From: Verrucomicrobiota bacterium
GTDB taxonomy: Bacteria; Verrucomicrobiota; Verrucomicrobiia; Limisphaerales; J093
NCBI GenBank assembly: GCA_016716505.1
Contig: JADJWF010000004.1
Coordinates: forward strand, 620,001-684,000
Reading direction: 5' to 3'
Length of the DNA: 64,000 nt
Notes under the pieces: generated by a model
What the model was told of the DNA's origin: nothing
The model's input: only the letters and a program-made list of their open reading frames with translations
Databases searched by the model: none
Shown: piece by piece, positions 27,219 through 37,142 of the stretch
Numbering within the stretch: the stretch's first letter is position 1
Layout of the letters: the number at the start of each line of letters is the position of its first letter
Position numbers and translations under genes: made by a program

Positions 27219-27985
27219 AGCAGACTCGCGGAGTCGGCATCCAGAAACAGCGTGCAATGGGGCTTGCGGCGCAGAATCGAGGCCGGGCAGGCCGTCGAGA
27301 GCGGTCCTTGAATGGTGGCGCGCACGGCGGCCGCTTTGCGCCGCTCCGGCACCACGCACACCATCTTTGCCGCCGCGCAGAGGGCCGGGATGGTGAGGGT
27401 GTAGGCGTATTGCGGCACGGCTTCGAGCGTGGGGAAACAGCCCTCGCCGACCTGCTGGCGGCGGCAGGCCTCGTCCAGTTGGACGAGCTTGACCGTGAAC
27501 GGGTCGTTGAAGTCGGCCACCGGCGGATCGTTGAAGGCCACGTGTCCGTTCTCCCCGATGCCCAGGCAGCACAGGTCAATCGGCGCCTCCGCGAGCAAGG
27601 CCCGATAACGCTCGACTTCCTTCAAGGGTTCGGGCGCGTCGCCCCGGAGGTAGTGAAACGCCCGCGGGTGGCAGCGGAGTTCCACCCGCTCGCGCAGGAA
27701 CCGGCGAAAACTGGCGGGATGCGTGTCGGGGACGCCCAGGTACTCGTCCATGTGGAACAACGTCACCCGCGACCAGTCAAGGTCCGGTGTGCGGACCAGC
27801 GCGTCGAGGAACTGAATCTGCGACGTGGCCGAGGCGAGGATCGCCCGGGCCTCGCCCCGCGCACCGAGGGCGGCCCGGAGCGTCTCGGCGGCGAGCACGG
27901 CCGCTTCGGCGGCCATCTCTGCTTGCGTGCGGTACACCCGCACGGGCAGGAGGTCCGCTTGAAGGGTCTGCAAGGGCTGAATCAT
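27215..27985 (-). CDS. Glucosamine-6-phosphate deaminase/isomerase family protein (divergent)
   Basis: A 256-aa sugar-phosphate isomerase-fold protein: VTLFHMDEYLGVPDTHPASF, CCLGIGENGHVAFNDPP, and a C-terminal QYAYTLTIPALCAAAKMVCV. It belongs to the NagB/6-phosphogluconolactonase family and is likely to act on an amino-sugar phosphate. In GIGENGHVAFNDP the usual N-E-P has become N-D-P, so the last triad residue is Asp instead of Glu. ATG 27985 was chosen; upstream codons run into the neighbouring deaminase gene. It lies 22 bp after the second NagB homologue. Confidence 0.83.
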   Translation of the reverse strand: MIQPLQTLQADLLPVRVYRTQAEMAAEAAVLAAETLRAALGARGEARAILASATSQIQFLDALVRTPDLDWSRVTLFHMDEYLGVPDTHPASFRRFLRERVELRCHPRAFHYLRGDAPEPLKEVERYRALLAEAPIDLCCLGIGENGHVAFNDPPVADFNDPFTVKLVQLDEACRRQQVGEGCFPTLEAVPQYAYTLTIPALCAAAKMVCVVPERRKAAAVRATIQGPLSTACPASILRRKPHCTLFLDADSASLL

Positions 27986-28007
27986 GCGATTCGGGGAGTG
28001 GCGACCG

Positions 28008-28793
28008 TCAACGGAACGAGTCCCACTCGGGTTCGTTTTCGAAGATCCACCGATAGTAGTCGGCACATTCCAACCGGGTGGCGGCGGCCTCATCCACCAC
28101 CACGGTGCAGCGCGGATGCAACTGCAACGCCGTGGCCGAGATCATTGAGGTGATCGGTCCCTCGACCGCCTTGGCGATGATCTGGGCCTTCTCCGCGCCC
28201 GTGGCCAGCAGCAGGCACCTGCGCGCCTCGAGAATGGTGCCCACGCCCATCGTGATGGCCCGGCGCGGCATGCGTTCCGGGTCCTCGAAGAGCGGGCGAT
28301 TCTGCTCCAGTGTCACCGGCGAGAGCGCCTTGACCCGCGTGCGGGACTGAAGGGCGGAGAGCGGTTCGTTGAAGCCGATGTGCCCCGCCCGGCCCAGCCC
28401 CAGCAATTGCAAATCCACGCCGTTGAAGCGCTTGATCAACTCCTCGTAATGGCGGCATTCCAGGTCCAAGTCGGCCGCCATGCCATCTGGGAGATGCGTG
28501 TTGCGGAGGTCAATGTTCACCTGCAGGAACAGGTGATGATTCATGTAGTGGCGGTACGAGTGGCGGTCCGAGGGTGGCAGACCAACGTACTCGTCCAGGT
28601 TGAACGTGGAGCAGAGCGAAAAATCGAGCCCCTCTTCGCGAGCCATTCGCACCAGTCGGGCGTACACGCCCTCCATCGTCCGGCCGGTCGCCAGCCCCAA
28701 CACGAGATGGGGATTGGCGCGCAGTTCCCGCGCGATCACGCGCGCCACCAGTTCCGCCGCCGCTTCGGCCGTTGGACGAATGATGACTTCCAC
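28008..28793 (-). CDS. nagB: Glucosamine-6-phosphate deaminase
   Basis: 261 aa, close to the 266 of E. coli NagB, which converts glucosamine-6-phosphate to fructose-6-phosphate plus ammonia. Seen: LGLATGRTMEGVYARLVRM, STFNLDEYVGLPPSDRHSYR with the catalytic Asp, LLGLGRAGHIGFNEPLSAL, and TMGVGTILEARRCLLLATG. The N/D preceding Gly-His of the active-site triad is Ala here (GRAGH), while His and Glu are kept. The start is GTG 28793, as the upstream frame has no family similarity. It forms a tandem pair with the divergent paralogue downstream. Confidence 0.87.
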   Translation of the reverse strand: MEVIIRPTAEAAAELVARVIARELRANPHLVLGLATGRTMEGVYARLVRMAREEGLDFSLCSTFNLDEYVGLPPSDRHSYRHYMNHHLFLQVNIDLRNTHLPDGMAADLDLECRHYEELIKRFNGVDLQLLGLGRAGHIGFNEPLSALQSRTRVKALSPVTLEQNRPLFEDPERMPRRAITMGVGTILEARRCLLLATGAEKAQIIAKAVEGPITSMISATALQLHPRCTVVVDEAAATRLECADYYRWIFENEPEWDSFR

Positions 28794-28950
28794 GCGGAAA
28801 CCGTAGCCAATTCGCCCGGTGGCGGACAGGAAGAAAGCGGTGCGGGAATCACGGAATCGGTTCTGCCCGCGCGAGCACGGATGACCAGTCCTTGGTTCGC
28901 CGGACCGGGCGCGGGCTTTACACCCGGCGCACGCGAGGGATGCTCCGGCC

Positions 28951-31290
28951 ATGCACATCCTCTTTCGCCCGTTGGTCCGCGCGCTCTGCTTCTCCTGCCA
29001 TTGGCCCGCGATGGTCGCGGTGGCGTGGTTGGTAACGGCTGCCCGGGCCGCCACGTTGCCGGACTTCCCGCTCCCGGTGGACCAAAGCCGCTCCGCGACC
29101 GCGCGGCGCCTAGCCAAACCCGTGCTCGAATCGCGCCTGCTCGACGACATGGAGTCGCCGGCCACGTGGAAGCTTTTTGGCCCGGGTACGATGACCGTCA
29201 CGACTGAGCGGCAACGGGATGGTCGCCAGTCGGTCCGACTCACTTCGCCCACGAAGACCGCCACCCCACCGCCGGTCTCGGGGCGTCCGTTCGCGGAGAC
29301 GGGGCTGCGCCGCGAGTTCAGCGATGAGGATTGGAGCGCCTTCAACCGCCTTTCGGTCTGGGTGTACCCGGACCTTCCCGGGTTCCACGTCGTTTCCTTG
29401 CTGATGAAGCTGCGCAGCGAGGGAACCGAAGGCCGCAGTTACACCGACGGCGGTCTCAATTACGTATTGCTGACGAACCAGACGTGGAACCAGGTCATTT
29501 GGGAAATCCCGCATCTGGAGCGTCGGCAGGTCAAGGCCGTCGAGTTGATCTACCGGCTGCAGGGCAACGAGCCGGGTGCCACCGAGCGCGTGAGCTTCGA
29601 CTTTGACCGGCTCGAACTGCAACGGGTCGAAGCCGACGTCTTCCGCGGCTGGGCGGTCGCGGCCGGCCGGATCGCGTACAACCACCTCGGCTATCCGCTG
29701 GATGCTCCCAAGATTGCCTTCGCCCCCTCGGGAGCCGCCGATGCGTTCGCGATCGAGCGTGCTGACAAAGCAGAAGTGTTATGGCGCGGAACTGCCACTC
29801 TCACCCGCACGCCGCAGGGTGAGTTTCGCGTGTTGGATTTTTCCGCTCTTCGCGCGCCGGGCCGCTACCGGGTCGTGCTGGGCGCGCTGCGGACCGAACC
29901 GTTTGTCGTTGGGGAGACCCCCTGGCGCGAAACCCTGATCGCCGGTTTGAACCAGTTCTTCTGCCAGCGCTGTGGTTTCGCGGTGCCGGGGATTCATGGC
30001 ATCTGCCATCAGGACTGGCAGGCAGAGCACGCCGGGCGGCGCATCGTCATCAACGGCGGCTGGCACGACGCGGGCGACCTGTCGCAAGGGCTGGTCAACA
30101 CCAGCGAGGCCGCGTGGTCGTTGCTCCGGCTGGCAGACGGCTTGCCGGTCGCGGAGGCCCCGCTGGCCGGCCGGCTCCGTCAGGAGGCGCGCTGGGGCCT
30201 CGAATGGATGCTCAAGACTCGCTTCGGCAACGGCGCGCGTGTGACGTGGGCCACCATGGATTTCTGGACCGATGGCGTGACAGGCAACCAGGACGACGTG
30301 GTCGTGCGGGCGAACGACAGCCCGTTCGACAACTTCATCGCGGCGGCCACCGAGGCGGCGGCGGGGCGGTCGCTGCGGAGCAGTGATGCGGCCTTCGCGG
30401 ACAGGTGTCTGCAAGCCGCGGAGGAAGACTGGCGCTTCGCGCTTGCGCGGCTGCGCGACCCGGGGGTCGAAGTGGCCGCCGCGGGCGTCCAGGCGGGCCT
30501 CGAGTTGTTCCGCGCCACCGGGCGACGCGAATTTGCCGACGAGGCGATTCGCCTGGCCGGCGTTCTCCTTGACTCGCAGCAGGTGGAGCCGCCGCCGTGG
30601 GACCTGCCGCTGACCGGCTTCTTCCACACCTCGCCGCGGAAGGATCGTATCCTGCACTACAACCATCGCAGCCACGAGCAGGCGCCCGCGGTGGCGCTGG
30701 CGGATCTGCACGATGCGCTGCCCGATGCGCCCGAGCGCAGCCGCTGGCGCGACGCCGTCGCGCGTTACGGCGCCTACCTGAAAGCCACGGCCGCCCACTC
30801 GGCGCCGTGGCAGATGCCCGCCGCCGGCATCTATCGCCTCAGCGACACCCGCAACGTCTTCGAGCGGGAGCAGATTCAGCAGGGCCTTCGGTTGGCGGAG
30901 GGCATCTACCTTCGGCGGTTCCCGGTCTGGGGGGACTTCCGCGGCAACCTGGGCGTTCAACTCTCGCAGGCGCTGGCCGCCGCCCGGGCAGCGCGCTTGC
31001 TGGAAGATCCGGAGCTGCGGGCGCTGGCGCTGGCGCAGGTTGACTGGGCGCTGGGCCGAAATCCGTTCGCCCAGAGTCTGATGTACGGTGTCGGCCACGA
31101 TTACGCCCCGCAGTACACGGCCATGAGCGGTGACATCACGGGCACGTTGCCGGTGGGCATCCAGACGCGCCTCGCCGAGGACGTCCCGTACTGGCCGGCC
31201 TCGAACTGCTACAACTACAGCGAAGTCTGGGTCCACCCGGTCAGCCGCTGGCTGGCCCTGCTGGCGGAACTGTCGGCGGGAAACCTGTGA
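28951..31290 (+). CDS. Secreted glycoside hydrolase family 9 enzyme
   Basis: A 779-aa protein with a long signal region (about residues 1-37). An N-terminal beta-rich part includes RIAYNHLGYPLDAPKIAFAP, the cellulase-type Ig-like domain. The GH9 (alpha/alpha)6 barrel follows: VINGGWHDAGDLSQGLVNTS with the catalytic Asp of DAGD, LEWMLKTRFGNG, and near the C-terminus ASNCYNYSEVWVHPVSRWLA with the general-acid Glu. GH9 enzymes cleave beta-1,4-glucans, and related members have exo-glucosaminidase activity. The adjacent nagB genes make an amino-sugar substrate attractive but unproven. Confidence 0.87.
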   Translation: MHILFRPLVRALCFSCHWPAMVAVAWLVTAARAATLPDFPLPVDQSRSATARRLAKPVLESRLLDDMESPATWKLFGPGTMTVTTERQRDGRQSVRLTSPTKTATPPPVSGRPFAETGLRREFSDEDWSAFNRLSVWVYPDLPGFHVVSLLMKLRSEGTEGRSYTDGGLNYVLLTNQTWNQVIWEIPHLERRQVKAVELIYRLQGNEPGATERVSFDFDRLELQRVEADVFRGWAVAAGRIAYNHLGYPLDAPKIAFAPSGAADAFAIERADKAEVLWRGTATLTRTPQGEFRVLDFSALRAPGRYRVVLGALRTEPFVVGETPWRETLIAGLNQFFCQRCGFAVPGIHGICHQDWQAEHAGRRIVINGGWHDAGDLSQGLVNTSEAAWSLLRLADGLPVAEAPLAGRLRQEARWGLEWMLKTRFGNGARVTWATMDFWTDGVTGNQDDVVVRANDSPFDNFIAAATEAAAGRSLRSSDAAFADRCLQAAEEDWRFALARLRDPGVEVAAAGVQAGLELFRATGRREFADEAIRLAGVLLDSQQVEPPPWDLPLTGFFHTSPRKDRILHYNHRSHEQAPAVALADLHDALPDAPERSRWRDAVARYGAYLKATAAHSAPWQMPAAGIYRLSDTRNVFEREQIQQGLRLAEGIYLRRFPVWGDFRGNLGVQLSQALAAARAARLLEDPELRALALAQVDWALGRNPFAQSLMYGVGHDYAPQYTAMSGDITGTLPVGIQTRLAEDVPYWPASNCYNYSEVWVHPVSRWLALLAELSAGNL

Positions 31291-31368
31291 GCCCGTGTCG
31301 GCGCCCAGCACGGTCGGGGGAGGTTCGCAAAGCGACCCCGGCTCCCGCCACGGGTGTTGCCCGGCGGA

Positions 31369-32292
31369 TCAGGCGGGCGGGTTGGCCGGCGTCAGCCAGC
31401 GATCGAACCATTGGGCGAACAGTCGCACGTCGAAGATCATCGTGGGCCACCCGTGCTTCTTGCCGGGGCGCACAATCAGCTTCACCTCGCGCCCCAGTTC
31501 CTGCGCGCGCTGTTGAAAGCGCTCGGATTGATCGAGCGGCACCAGCGTGTCCGCGCTGCCATGCACGATCAACGTCGGCGGCAGGTTGGTCGTGACGTGA
31601 TAGATCGGCGACGTCTCGCGGCCGATTCCCTTCCACACGGCCAGGTTCGTTGAATCGGGTCCAAACGCCCGGACGAAACTCTTCGGTGGACCACCGTCGC
31701 CGGGATTCTCCGTCGAACGGCCGAGGTTGAGCAGATCGGTCACCGGATAAAACACCGCCACCGCCTGCACGCGGCTGCTGGCGCGTTCGACCGGATCCGT
31801 TGCGGCCGGGTCACCGTCGTCGCCCCGCGTGGCAATCATCAGGCTGAGATGCCCGCCGGAACTGCCGCCCACGACACCGAGCCGCTGCGGGTCCACGCCG
31901 TACTCGCGGGCGTGGAGCCGGACAAAGCGCGTGGCCCGGCGGACTTGGCCAATGAGCTGCATCACGGTGTACTCCGGCTGCGATCCGTGCATGACCATGA
32001 AGACCGTGTAGCCGCGACGGAGCAGCGGCGCGACCACGAGGTCCTGGCTCGCCTCGCGCTTCGAGCGCCAGCTCCCGCTGATCATGACGAGGATCCCCGC
32101 GCCGTTGGGACGGGCCGGCGTGAGCCGCTCGATCGTAAAGGCCGGCTCACCCGGCGGCGTGTACACGACGGCCGGCGAACGGGAGTAATCCGGATGCAGC
32201 CACCACCAAAAGCCACCAACGAGCAGAGCGGCTAGGAGAACTAATCCGACAACGAGGAGGAGCGACCATTTCAACCAGCGAGGAACCTTCAT
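31369..32292 (-). CDS. Membrane-anchored alpha/beta hydrolase (esterase/lipase-like)
   Basis: 307 aa from ATG 32292. An N-terminal transmembrane helix (WSLLLVVGLVLLAALLVGGF) anchors an alpha/beta hydrolase of the BD-FAE/esterase type. The nucleophile elbow is in GVVGGSSGGHLSLMIATRG, the acid in LIVHGSADTLVPLDQSERF and the His in PGKKHGWPTM. It probably deacylates or hydrolyses esters in the periplasm, for example on plant polysaccharides. It converges with the GH9 gene. Substrate not deducible. Confidence 0.83.
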   Translation of the reverse strand: MKVPRWLKWSLLLVVGLVLLAALLVGGFWWWLHPDYSRSPAVVYTPPGEPAFTIERLTPARPNGAGILVMISGSWRSKREASQDLVVAPLLRRGYTVFMVMHGSQPEYTVMQLIGQVRRATRFVRLHAREYGVDPQRLGVVGGSSGGHLSLMIATRGDDGDPAATDPVERASSRVQAVAVFYPVTDLLNLGRSTENPGDGGPPKSFVRAFGPDSTNLAVWKGIGRETSPIYHVTTNLPPTLIVHGSADTLVPLDQSERFQQRAQELGREVKLIVRPGKKHGWPTMIFDVRLFAQWFDRWLTPANPPA

Positions 32293-32341
32293 CGGCGGAG
32301 GAGGGTAGCAGGCCAACAGGGTCTGCCAAACTGGATGTCCG

Positions 32342-33739
32342 TCACCGCTCTTGCGCCGGCCCGAGGCGCGGATCATCGAGGTCTAGCCGGTAGAGGATTT
32401 GGTTGTAGTCGTACCGGGGCGTGGGTGATGGACGATTCGCGAATTGCGCGGTGTAGGTGCCCTCGAAAAGGAGGATCGGGGAGTGGGGGGGACTCAGTTC
32501 GACATGCACGCAGGGGTTGTAGAACGTGTAGTTCTCGTGGCTGAGCACCTTGACCGCCGGTCCCCAAGGCCCGGTGGGTGCCTTCGCTTCTGCGTACCAA
32601 ACCTCGCCAAAGGCCGAGGGTTTGCCGAAGGACTGCATGAAGACGGCGACCCACCGCTTCCGCCAGGGATGCCACCCGATACCGCCGCTGTGGGCACTGG
32701 TGTGGGGTTTGACAAGCTCTCCGTCGCCAGCTGCCGGGATCGCGGCCGGCGGCGTGAGCGGCTCCCAGCGCGCAGGGTCCTGCCATGCCTCAAATGTTGC
32801 CGGGCAGCGCAGGAAGGGAAACGGGTTTCCAACCAACAGCCAGGTCTGGCCGGCTTCGTCCGTCCAGCGCACGACGTGTCCCTCGGGATGCGGGGGTGGA
32901 TTCGGGGCCGCGTCAGACTTGGTCCAAAGCGACTTCAGGCGTTCGAAGCGGCGGGCGTTTTCGTTCCACACGCACAAGCCCCACTCGCGCGCCTCGAGCG
33001 GCGGGCGGATCTTCACGTAGCTGGCCACCAGACGGGCTTCGCCCCCGGCATCGGGCAGACTGGCCACCGCGCTGATCCACGTGGGACCTTCGCCTGCGAT
33101 GGGCGCGACGCCTCGTGGGGCGCCCCGGTCATCGGTCACCTGCTCGTAGGCGGGCCGCACCGGCGGTTCAAAGCGGTCCAGAGGCTGGCCGGCGCTGAAA
33201 GCCGCCGTGCTGTCGAAGATCCCCAAGGGATACCGCGCCAGCGTGGTGTCTCCCCACAGCCAGAACCGGCGTCCCCGGTGGAGCGCGGTTTGCACGCTGT
33301 CGCAACCCAGCACACCGGATTCCGGCCAGTCGCGCTCGTGCCCGAGTTTCTGGCTTTCGGCGAACAAACCGGCGCCGGTCAGCCGGCCCAGTCGCCGCGC
33401 GATGCTGGTGCGCTGCACTTCGATCCGGAGCGTGATTCCCGGCCGCGGCGTGAGGCGGACCCCGCGGTAGCCGAAGCCGTCGGCCGGAACTTCGTAGCCG
33501 TGCCCGATCACATCAAACCACGTCTCTCGCCCCATCAGCTCGGGCAGGTCGAAGGCGATGACGCCCGCATTGTCCGTCACGAAACGGACCTGATGCGTCG
33601 TGCGGAGCTCAACCAGTGGCACAGGCCAACCGGCCCCCCTCTCCACCACTTCGATGCGACACGCTTCCCCTGCGCTGGCCCGGACGACCGCCAGGAAGCT
33701 CAGGACCACGACTCCAAGGGCGGGAAACGGCGGCTTCAT
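32342..33739 (-). CDS. Secreted protein of unknown function, probable beta-propeller
   Basis: 465 aa with a signal peptide (LGVVVLSFLAVVRASAGEA). An N-terminal carboxypeptidase-regulatory/Ig-like segment (VPLVELRTTHQVRFVTDNAG) is followed by a region with blade-like strands and W-rich motifs (RRFWLWGDTTLARYPLGIFD, GGIGWHPWRKRWVAVFMQSF, YFNPC-like FYNPCVHVELSPPHSPILLF). The pattern recalls five-bladed propeller glycosidase-like proteins (DUF4185/GH43-like), but no catalytic residues were assigned. It lies 49 bp upstream of the esterase gene on the same strand. Confidence 0.7.
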   Translation of the reverse strand: MKPPFPALGVVVLSFLAVVRASAGEACRIEVVERGAGWPVPLVELRTTHQVRFVTDNAGVIAFDLPELMGRETWFDVIGHGYEVPADGFGYRGVRLTPRPGITLRIEVQRTSIARRLGRLTGAGLFAESQKLGHERDWPESGVLGCDSVQTALHRGRRFWLWGDTTLARYPLGIFDSTAAFSAGQPLDRFEPPVRPAYEQVTDDRGAPRGVAPIAGEGPTWISAVASLPDAGGEARLVASYVKIRPPLEAREWGLCVWNENARRFERLKSLWTKSDAAPNPPPHPEGHVVRWTDEAGQTWLLVGNPFPFLRCPATFEAWQDPARWEPLTPPAAIPAAGDGELVKPHTSAHSGGIGWHPWRKRWVAVFMQSFGKPSAFGEVWYAEAKAPTGPWGPAVKVLSHENYTFYNPCVHVELSPPHSPILLFEGTYTAQFANRPSPTPRYDYNQILYRLDLDDPRLGPAQER

Positions 33740-33880
33740 CGGCGACGGATCTTAGGCGGAAGCCGCGAAGACCGGAATTCCGAAGAACGGATTCAGGTCA
33801 TCCCGTGGGGCTCCGCCCGCCGCGGGTCGAGCGGTCGTCCGCGGAACGTGCCTCGCCAACCGCGCCGAACTCCCAGCCAA

Positions 33881-36760
33881 TCACTCCCGATAAGCGTCCA
33901 TGCCGGCGCAGGAGCAGACAAGGTTGCGATCGCCGAAGACGTTGTCCACGCGGGCCACGGCCGGCCAGAACTTGAACTCCCGCAAACCCGGCACCGGATA
34001 GGCCGCCTGCTCGCGCGAGTACGGTTGATTCCAGTCGTTTGCCGCGACGACTTCGGCCGGATGGGGCGCTTGCTTGAGCGGGTTGTTCTTCGGGTCCATT
34101 TCCCCGCGCTCGATCGCCATGATCTCGCCGTGGATCGCGATCATCGCGTCGCAGAACCGATCCAGCTCTGACTTCGGCTCGCTCTCGGTCGGCTCGACCA
34201 TCAGCGTGCCAGCGACGGGCCAGCTCAACGTGGGGGCGTGGAAGCCGTAGTCCATGAGCCGCTTGGCGACGTCCTCGGCGGTGACGCTCTTAAAGGGGCG
34301 TAGATCGAGGATGCATTCGTGAGCGACGAGGCCGTTCGGGCCCTTGTAGAGCACGGGGAAGTAGGGATCGAGGCGGCGAGCGATGTAATTCGCATTCAGG
34401 ATGGCAGCCTGAGTTGCCTCTTTGAGCCCCGTCTCGCCCATCGCTGCGATGTAAAGCCACGAGATGGGCAGGAGGCTTGCGCTGCCCCACGGCGCGCCGG
34501 AGACCGGCCCGATGGCCTGCGCGCCGCCCGTTTCGGCCAGCGGATGGCCCGGCAGAAACGGCGCCAGATGCGCCGCCACGGCGATGGGACCCACCCCGGG
34601 GCCGCCACCGCCGTGCGGGATGCAAAAGGTTTTGTGCAGGTTCAAATGGCACACGTCGGCGCCGATCGCGCCGGGAGAGGTGAGGCCCACCTGCGCGTTC
34701 ATGTTCGCGCCGTCCATATAGACCTGCCCGCCGGCACCGTGGACCACCTGGCAGATGTCCTTGATCGCCGCTTCGAAAACGCCGTGAGTCGAGGGGTAGG
34801 TCACCATCAACGCGGCGAGGTTCGTGGCGTGTGCGCTGACTTTCGCCCGCAGGTCGGTGAGATCAATGTTGCCCTCCTTGTCGCAGGCCACGGGCACGAC
34901 GGTCAGGCCGGCCATCACGGCGCTCGCCGGGTTGGTGCCGTGGGCGGAAGTCGGGATCAGGCACACGCGGCGATGCGCCTCGCCGCGGCTGGCATGGTAG
35001 CGCCGGATCACCAGCAGCCCGGCGTATTCGCCCTGCGAGCCGGCGTTCGGCTGGAGCGACACCGCCGCGAATCCGGTGATTTCCGCCAGCCACTTTTCGA
35101 GGTCGGCGAAGAGCCGCGCGTAGCCCCGGGTTTGCCCGGCCGGCGCGAAGGGATGAATTCGCGCGAACTCCGGCCAGCTCACCGGGAACATTTCGGCGGC
35201 GGCGTTCAGCTTCATGGTGCAGGAGCCCAGCGGGATCATCGCCTGGCACAGCGAGAGATCACGCGACTCCAGCCGGCGCAGGTATCGGAGCATCTCGGTC
35301 TCCGAATGGTACCGGTTGAAGACCGGATGAGTCAGGAACGGCGAGGTCCGGACGAGCGCGGCGGGAATGCCCGACACGGCCGCCGGCAGTTCACCGTCCA
35401 CCGGCCGCCCCTCATTGAAGACCGTAAGCAATCGGCGCACGTCGTCCGCCGACGTGACCTCGTCCAGCGAGACGCCAACGCGATGCGCGTCCACGCGGCG
35501 GAGATTGATCGCTGCGTTGGCCGCCGCGGCGTGAACCGCCTCCGCATCGGGCACGACCACGGTCAGGGTGTCGAAGAAGGTGGCGTTTTCACATTTCCGC
35601 CCGAGCCGGGCCAGACCTGCGGCGAGGGTTCCGGTCAGTTGCTGCACGCGGCGGGCGATGGCGGTCAGCCCTGCGGGCCCGTGATAACAGGCATAGGCCA
35701 TGGCCATGTTCGCCAGCAGCGCCTGAGCGGTGCAAATGTTCGAGGTGGCCTTCTCGCGCCGAATGTGTTGCTCGCGCGTACCGAGCGATAATCGCAGGGC
35801 CGGGCGGCCGCGGGCGTCTTTCGACACGCCGACCAGCCGGCCCGGCATCTGGCGTTTGAACGCATCACGCACGGCAAAAAAGGCCGCGTGCGGTCCGCCA
35901 AACCCCAGCGGCACGCCGAAGCGCTGCGCACTGCCGACCGCCACGTCCGCGCCCAATTCGCCCGGTGGCTTGAGGAGCGTCAGGGCCAGCAGATCGGTCG
36001 CCACCACCAGCAGAGCGCCGGCCGCGTGGGCGGTGGCCGGGAGTTCGCCGAAATCCTCCACGGTCCCGGCGGTGGCCGGGTATTGGACCAAGGCGCCAAA
36101 CACATCCGGTCCGAACTCAAAGTCGCGCCAGGCCCCCACCCGGACCTCGAGCCCCAAGGCCCCCGCGCGTGTCCGAACCAGTTCGAGGTTTTGCGGATGA
36201 CAGTCCTCCGCGACGAGGAAGACGTGGCGCGACTGTCCTTCGCCCTCCTTGACCCGGTGGCACAGCATCATGGCCTCGGCGCAGGCGGTCGGTTCGTCCA
36301 GCATCGAGGCGTTGGCGATGTCGAGCCCGGTCAAATCGCACACCAGCGTCTGGAAGTTCAACAGCCCCTCGAGCCGGCCCTGGGAAATCTCGGACTGGTA
36401 GGGGGTGTACTGCGTGTACCAGCCGGGGTTCTCCAGGATGTTTCGCTGGATCACCGGGGGGGTGACCGTGTCGTAGTAGCCCAAGCCGATAAACGAGCGG
36501 AAGACGCGGTTCTGGCTCGCGATGGTGCGAAGTTGTTCCAGCGCCTCGTGTTCGCTGACCGGTGCCGGCAAAGCCAGCGGCCGCGGGAGCCGGATGCCCG
36601 CCGGCACCGCGGCATCCACGAGGGCCGACATCGAGTCGTAGCCGCAGGCGCGGGCCATCGTTTCCAACTCGGCTGGGCGGGGGCCGATGTGGCGGCGGCG
36701 AAATTGATCCGGGTGCGGAAGTGGGTCGGCGGTCGGCGACGAGGTGGCGGTACTACTCAT
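33881..36760 (-). CDS. gcvP: Glycine dehydrogenase (decarboxylating), P-protein of the glycine cleavage system
   Basis: A 959-aa single-chain P-protein, like E. coli GcvP. N-terminal half: FRRHIGPRPAELETMARACG and GLGYYDTVTPPVIQRNILEN. C-terminal half: PLGSCTMKLNAAAEMFPVSW, and HLNLHKTFCIPHGGGGPGVG with the PLP lysine Lys710. It decarboxylates glycine and transfers aminomethyl to lipoylated GcvH. gcvT and gcvH are not adjacent. A weak promoter-like pair, TTGCGT / TAGCTT, lies on the minus strand at about 36800-36830. No glycine riboswitch was recognised upstream. Confidence 0.97.
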   Translation of the reverse strand: MSSTATSSPTADPLPHPDQFRRRHIGPRPAELETMARACGYDSMSALVDAAVPAGIRLPRPLALPAPVSEHEALEQLRTIASQNRVFRSFIGLGYYDTVTPPVIQRNILENPGWYTQYTPYQSEISQGRLEGLLNFQTLVCDLTGLDIANASMLDEPTACAEAMMLCHRVKEGEGQSRHVFLVAEDCHPQNLELVRTRAGALGLEVRVGAWRDFEFGPDVFGALVQYPATAGTVEDFGELPATAHAAGALLVVATDLLALTLLKPPGELGADVAVGSAQRFGVPLGFGGPHAAFFAVRDAFKRQMPGRLVGVSKDARGRPALRLSLGTREQHIRREKATSNICTAQALLANMAMAYACYHGPAGLTAIARRVQQLTGTLAAGLARLGRKCENATFFDTLTVVVPDAEAVHAAAANAAINLRRVDAHRVGVSLDEVTSADDVRRLLTVFNEGRPVDGELPAAVSGIPAALVRTSPFLTHPVFNRYHSETEMLRYLRRLESRDLSLCQAMIPLGSCTMKLNAAAEMFPVSWPEFARIHPFAPAGQTRGYARLFADLEKWLAEITGFAAVSLQPNAGSQGEYAGLLVIRRYHASRGEAHRRVCLIPTSAHGTNPASAVMAGLTVVPVACDKEGNIDLTDLRAKVSAHATNLAALMVTYPSTHGVFEAAIKDICQVVHGAGGQVYMDGANMNAQVGLTSPGAIGADVCHLNLHKTFCIPHGGGGPGVGPIAVAAHLAPFLPGHPLAETGGAQAIGPVSGAPWGSASLLPISWLYIAAMGETGLKEATQAAILNANYIARRLDPYFPVLYKGPNGLVAHECILDLRPFKSVTAEDVAKRLMDYGFHAPTLSWPVAGTLMVEPTESEPKSELDRFCDAMIAIHGEIMAIERGEMDPKNNPLKQAPHPAEVVAANDWNQPYSREQAAYPVPGLREFKFWPAVARVDNVFGDRNLVCSCAGMDAYRE

Positions 36761-37142
36761 TTAGGTGCGAGGGCGTCTTCTCCAAAACGACGGGCCAAGC
36801 TATGCGGCGCCCGGGGTGACGCAAGCGGGTTTTCGGTTCGGGGCGGCTGCCGGTGGTGCGCGTCAACGATCAGGGGCATCAAGGCGGTCAGGCTTGCCGG
36901 TCGAACAAAGCTCCGCCACCGCCCGGTCCGCGAAACGAAATCTCCGGCCGACTCCGACGTTGGGGCGGATCTCCCCGCGTTCGATGGCTGGCAGAGCCGC
37001 TCCTCGATCCGCGGCGATGCTGGCTCGCGAAGGACCGGACCCGGCTCGCTTTACCCACGAATGATCGCGGCTATCTTGCGGCGGTGGCGGGCGGAGTCAG
37101 TCACTGTTCCGGGCTGGCGCGCCTCCTGCCTTCTACCGCCGC
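36761..37142. other. Divergent intergenic region between gcvP and a pseudopilin gene
   Basis: 382 bp without a recognisable gene. It must contain promoters for both flanking genes. Only a weak minus-strand TTGCGT-16-TAGCTT pair, about 45 bp before gcvP, was seen. Confidence 0.4.

Noticed and set aside
36761..36860. Possible glycine riboswitch upstream of gcvP
   Set aside because: No tandem aptamer-like stems or conserved GGAGAG core in the right layout; the leader is short.
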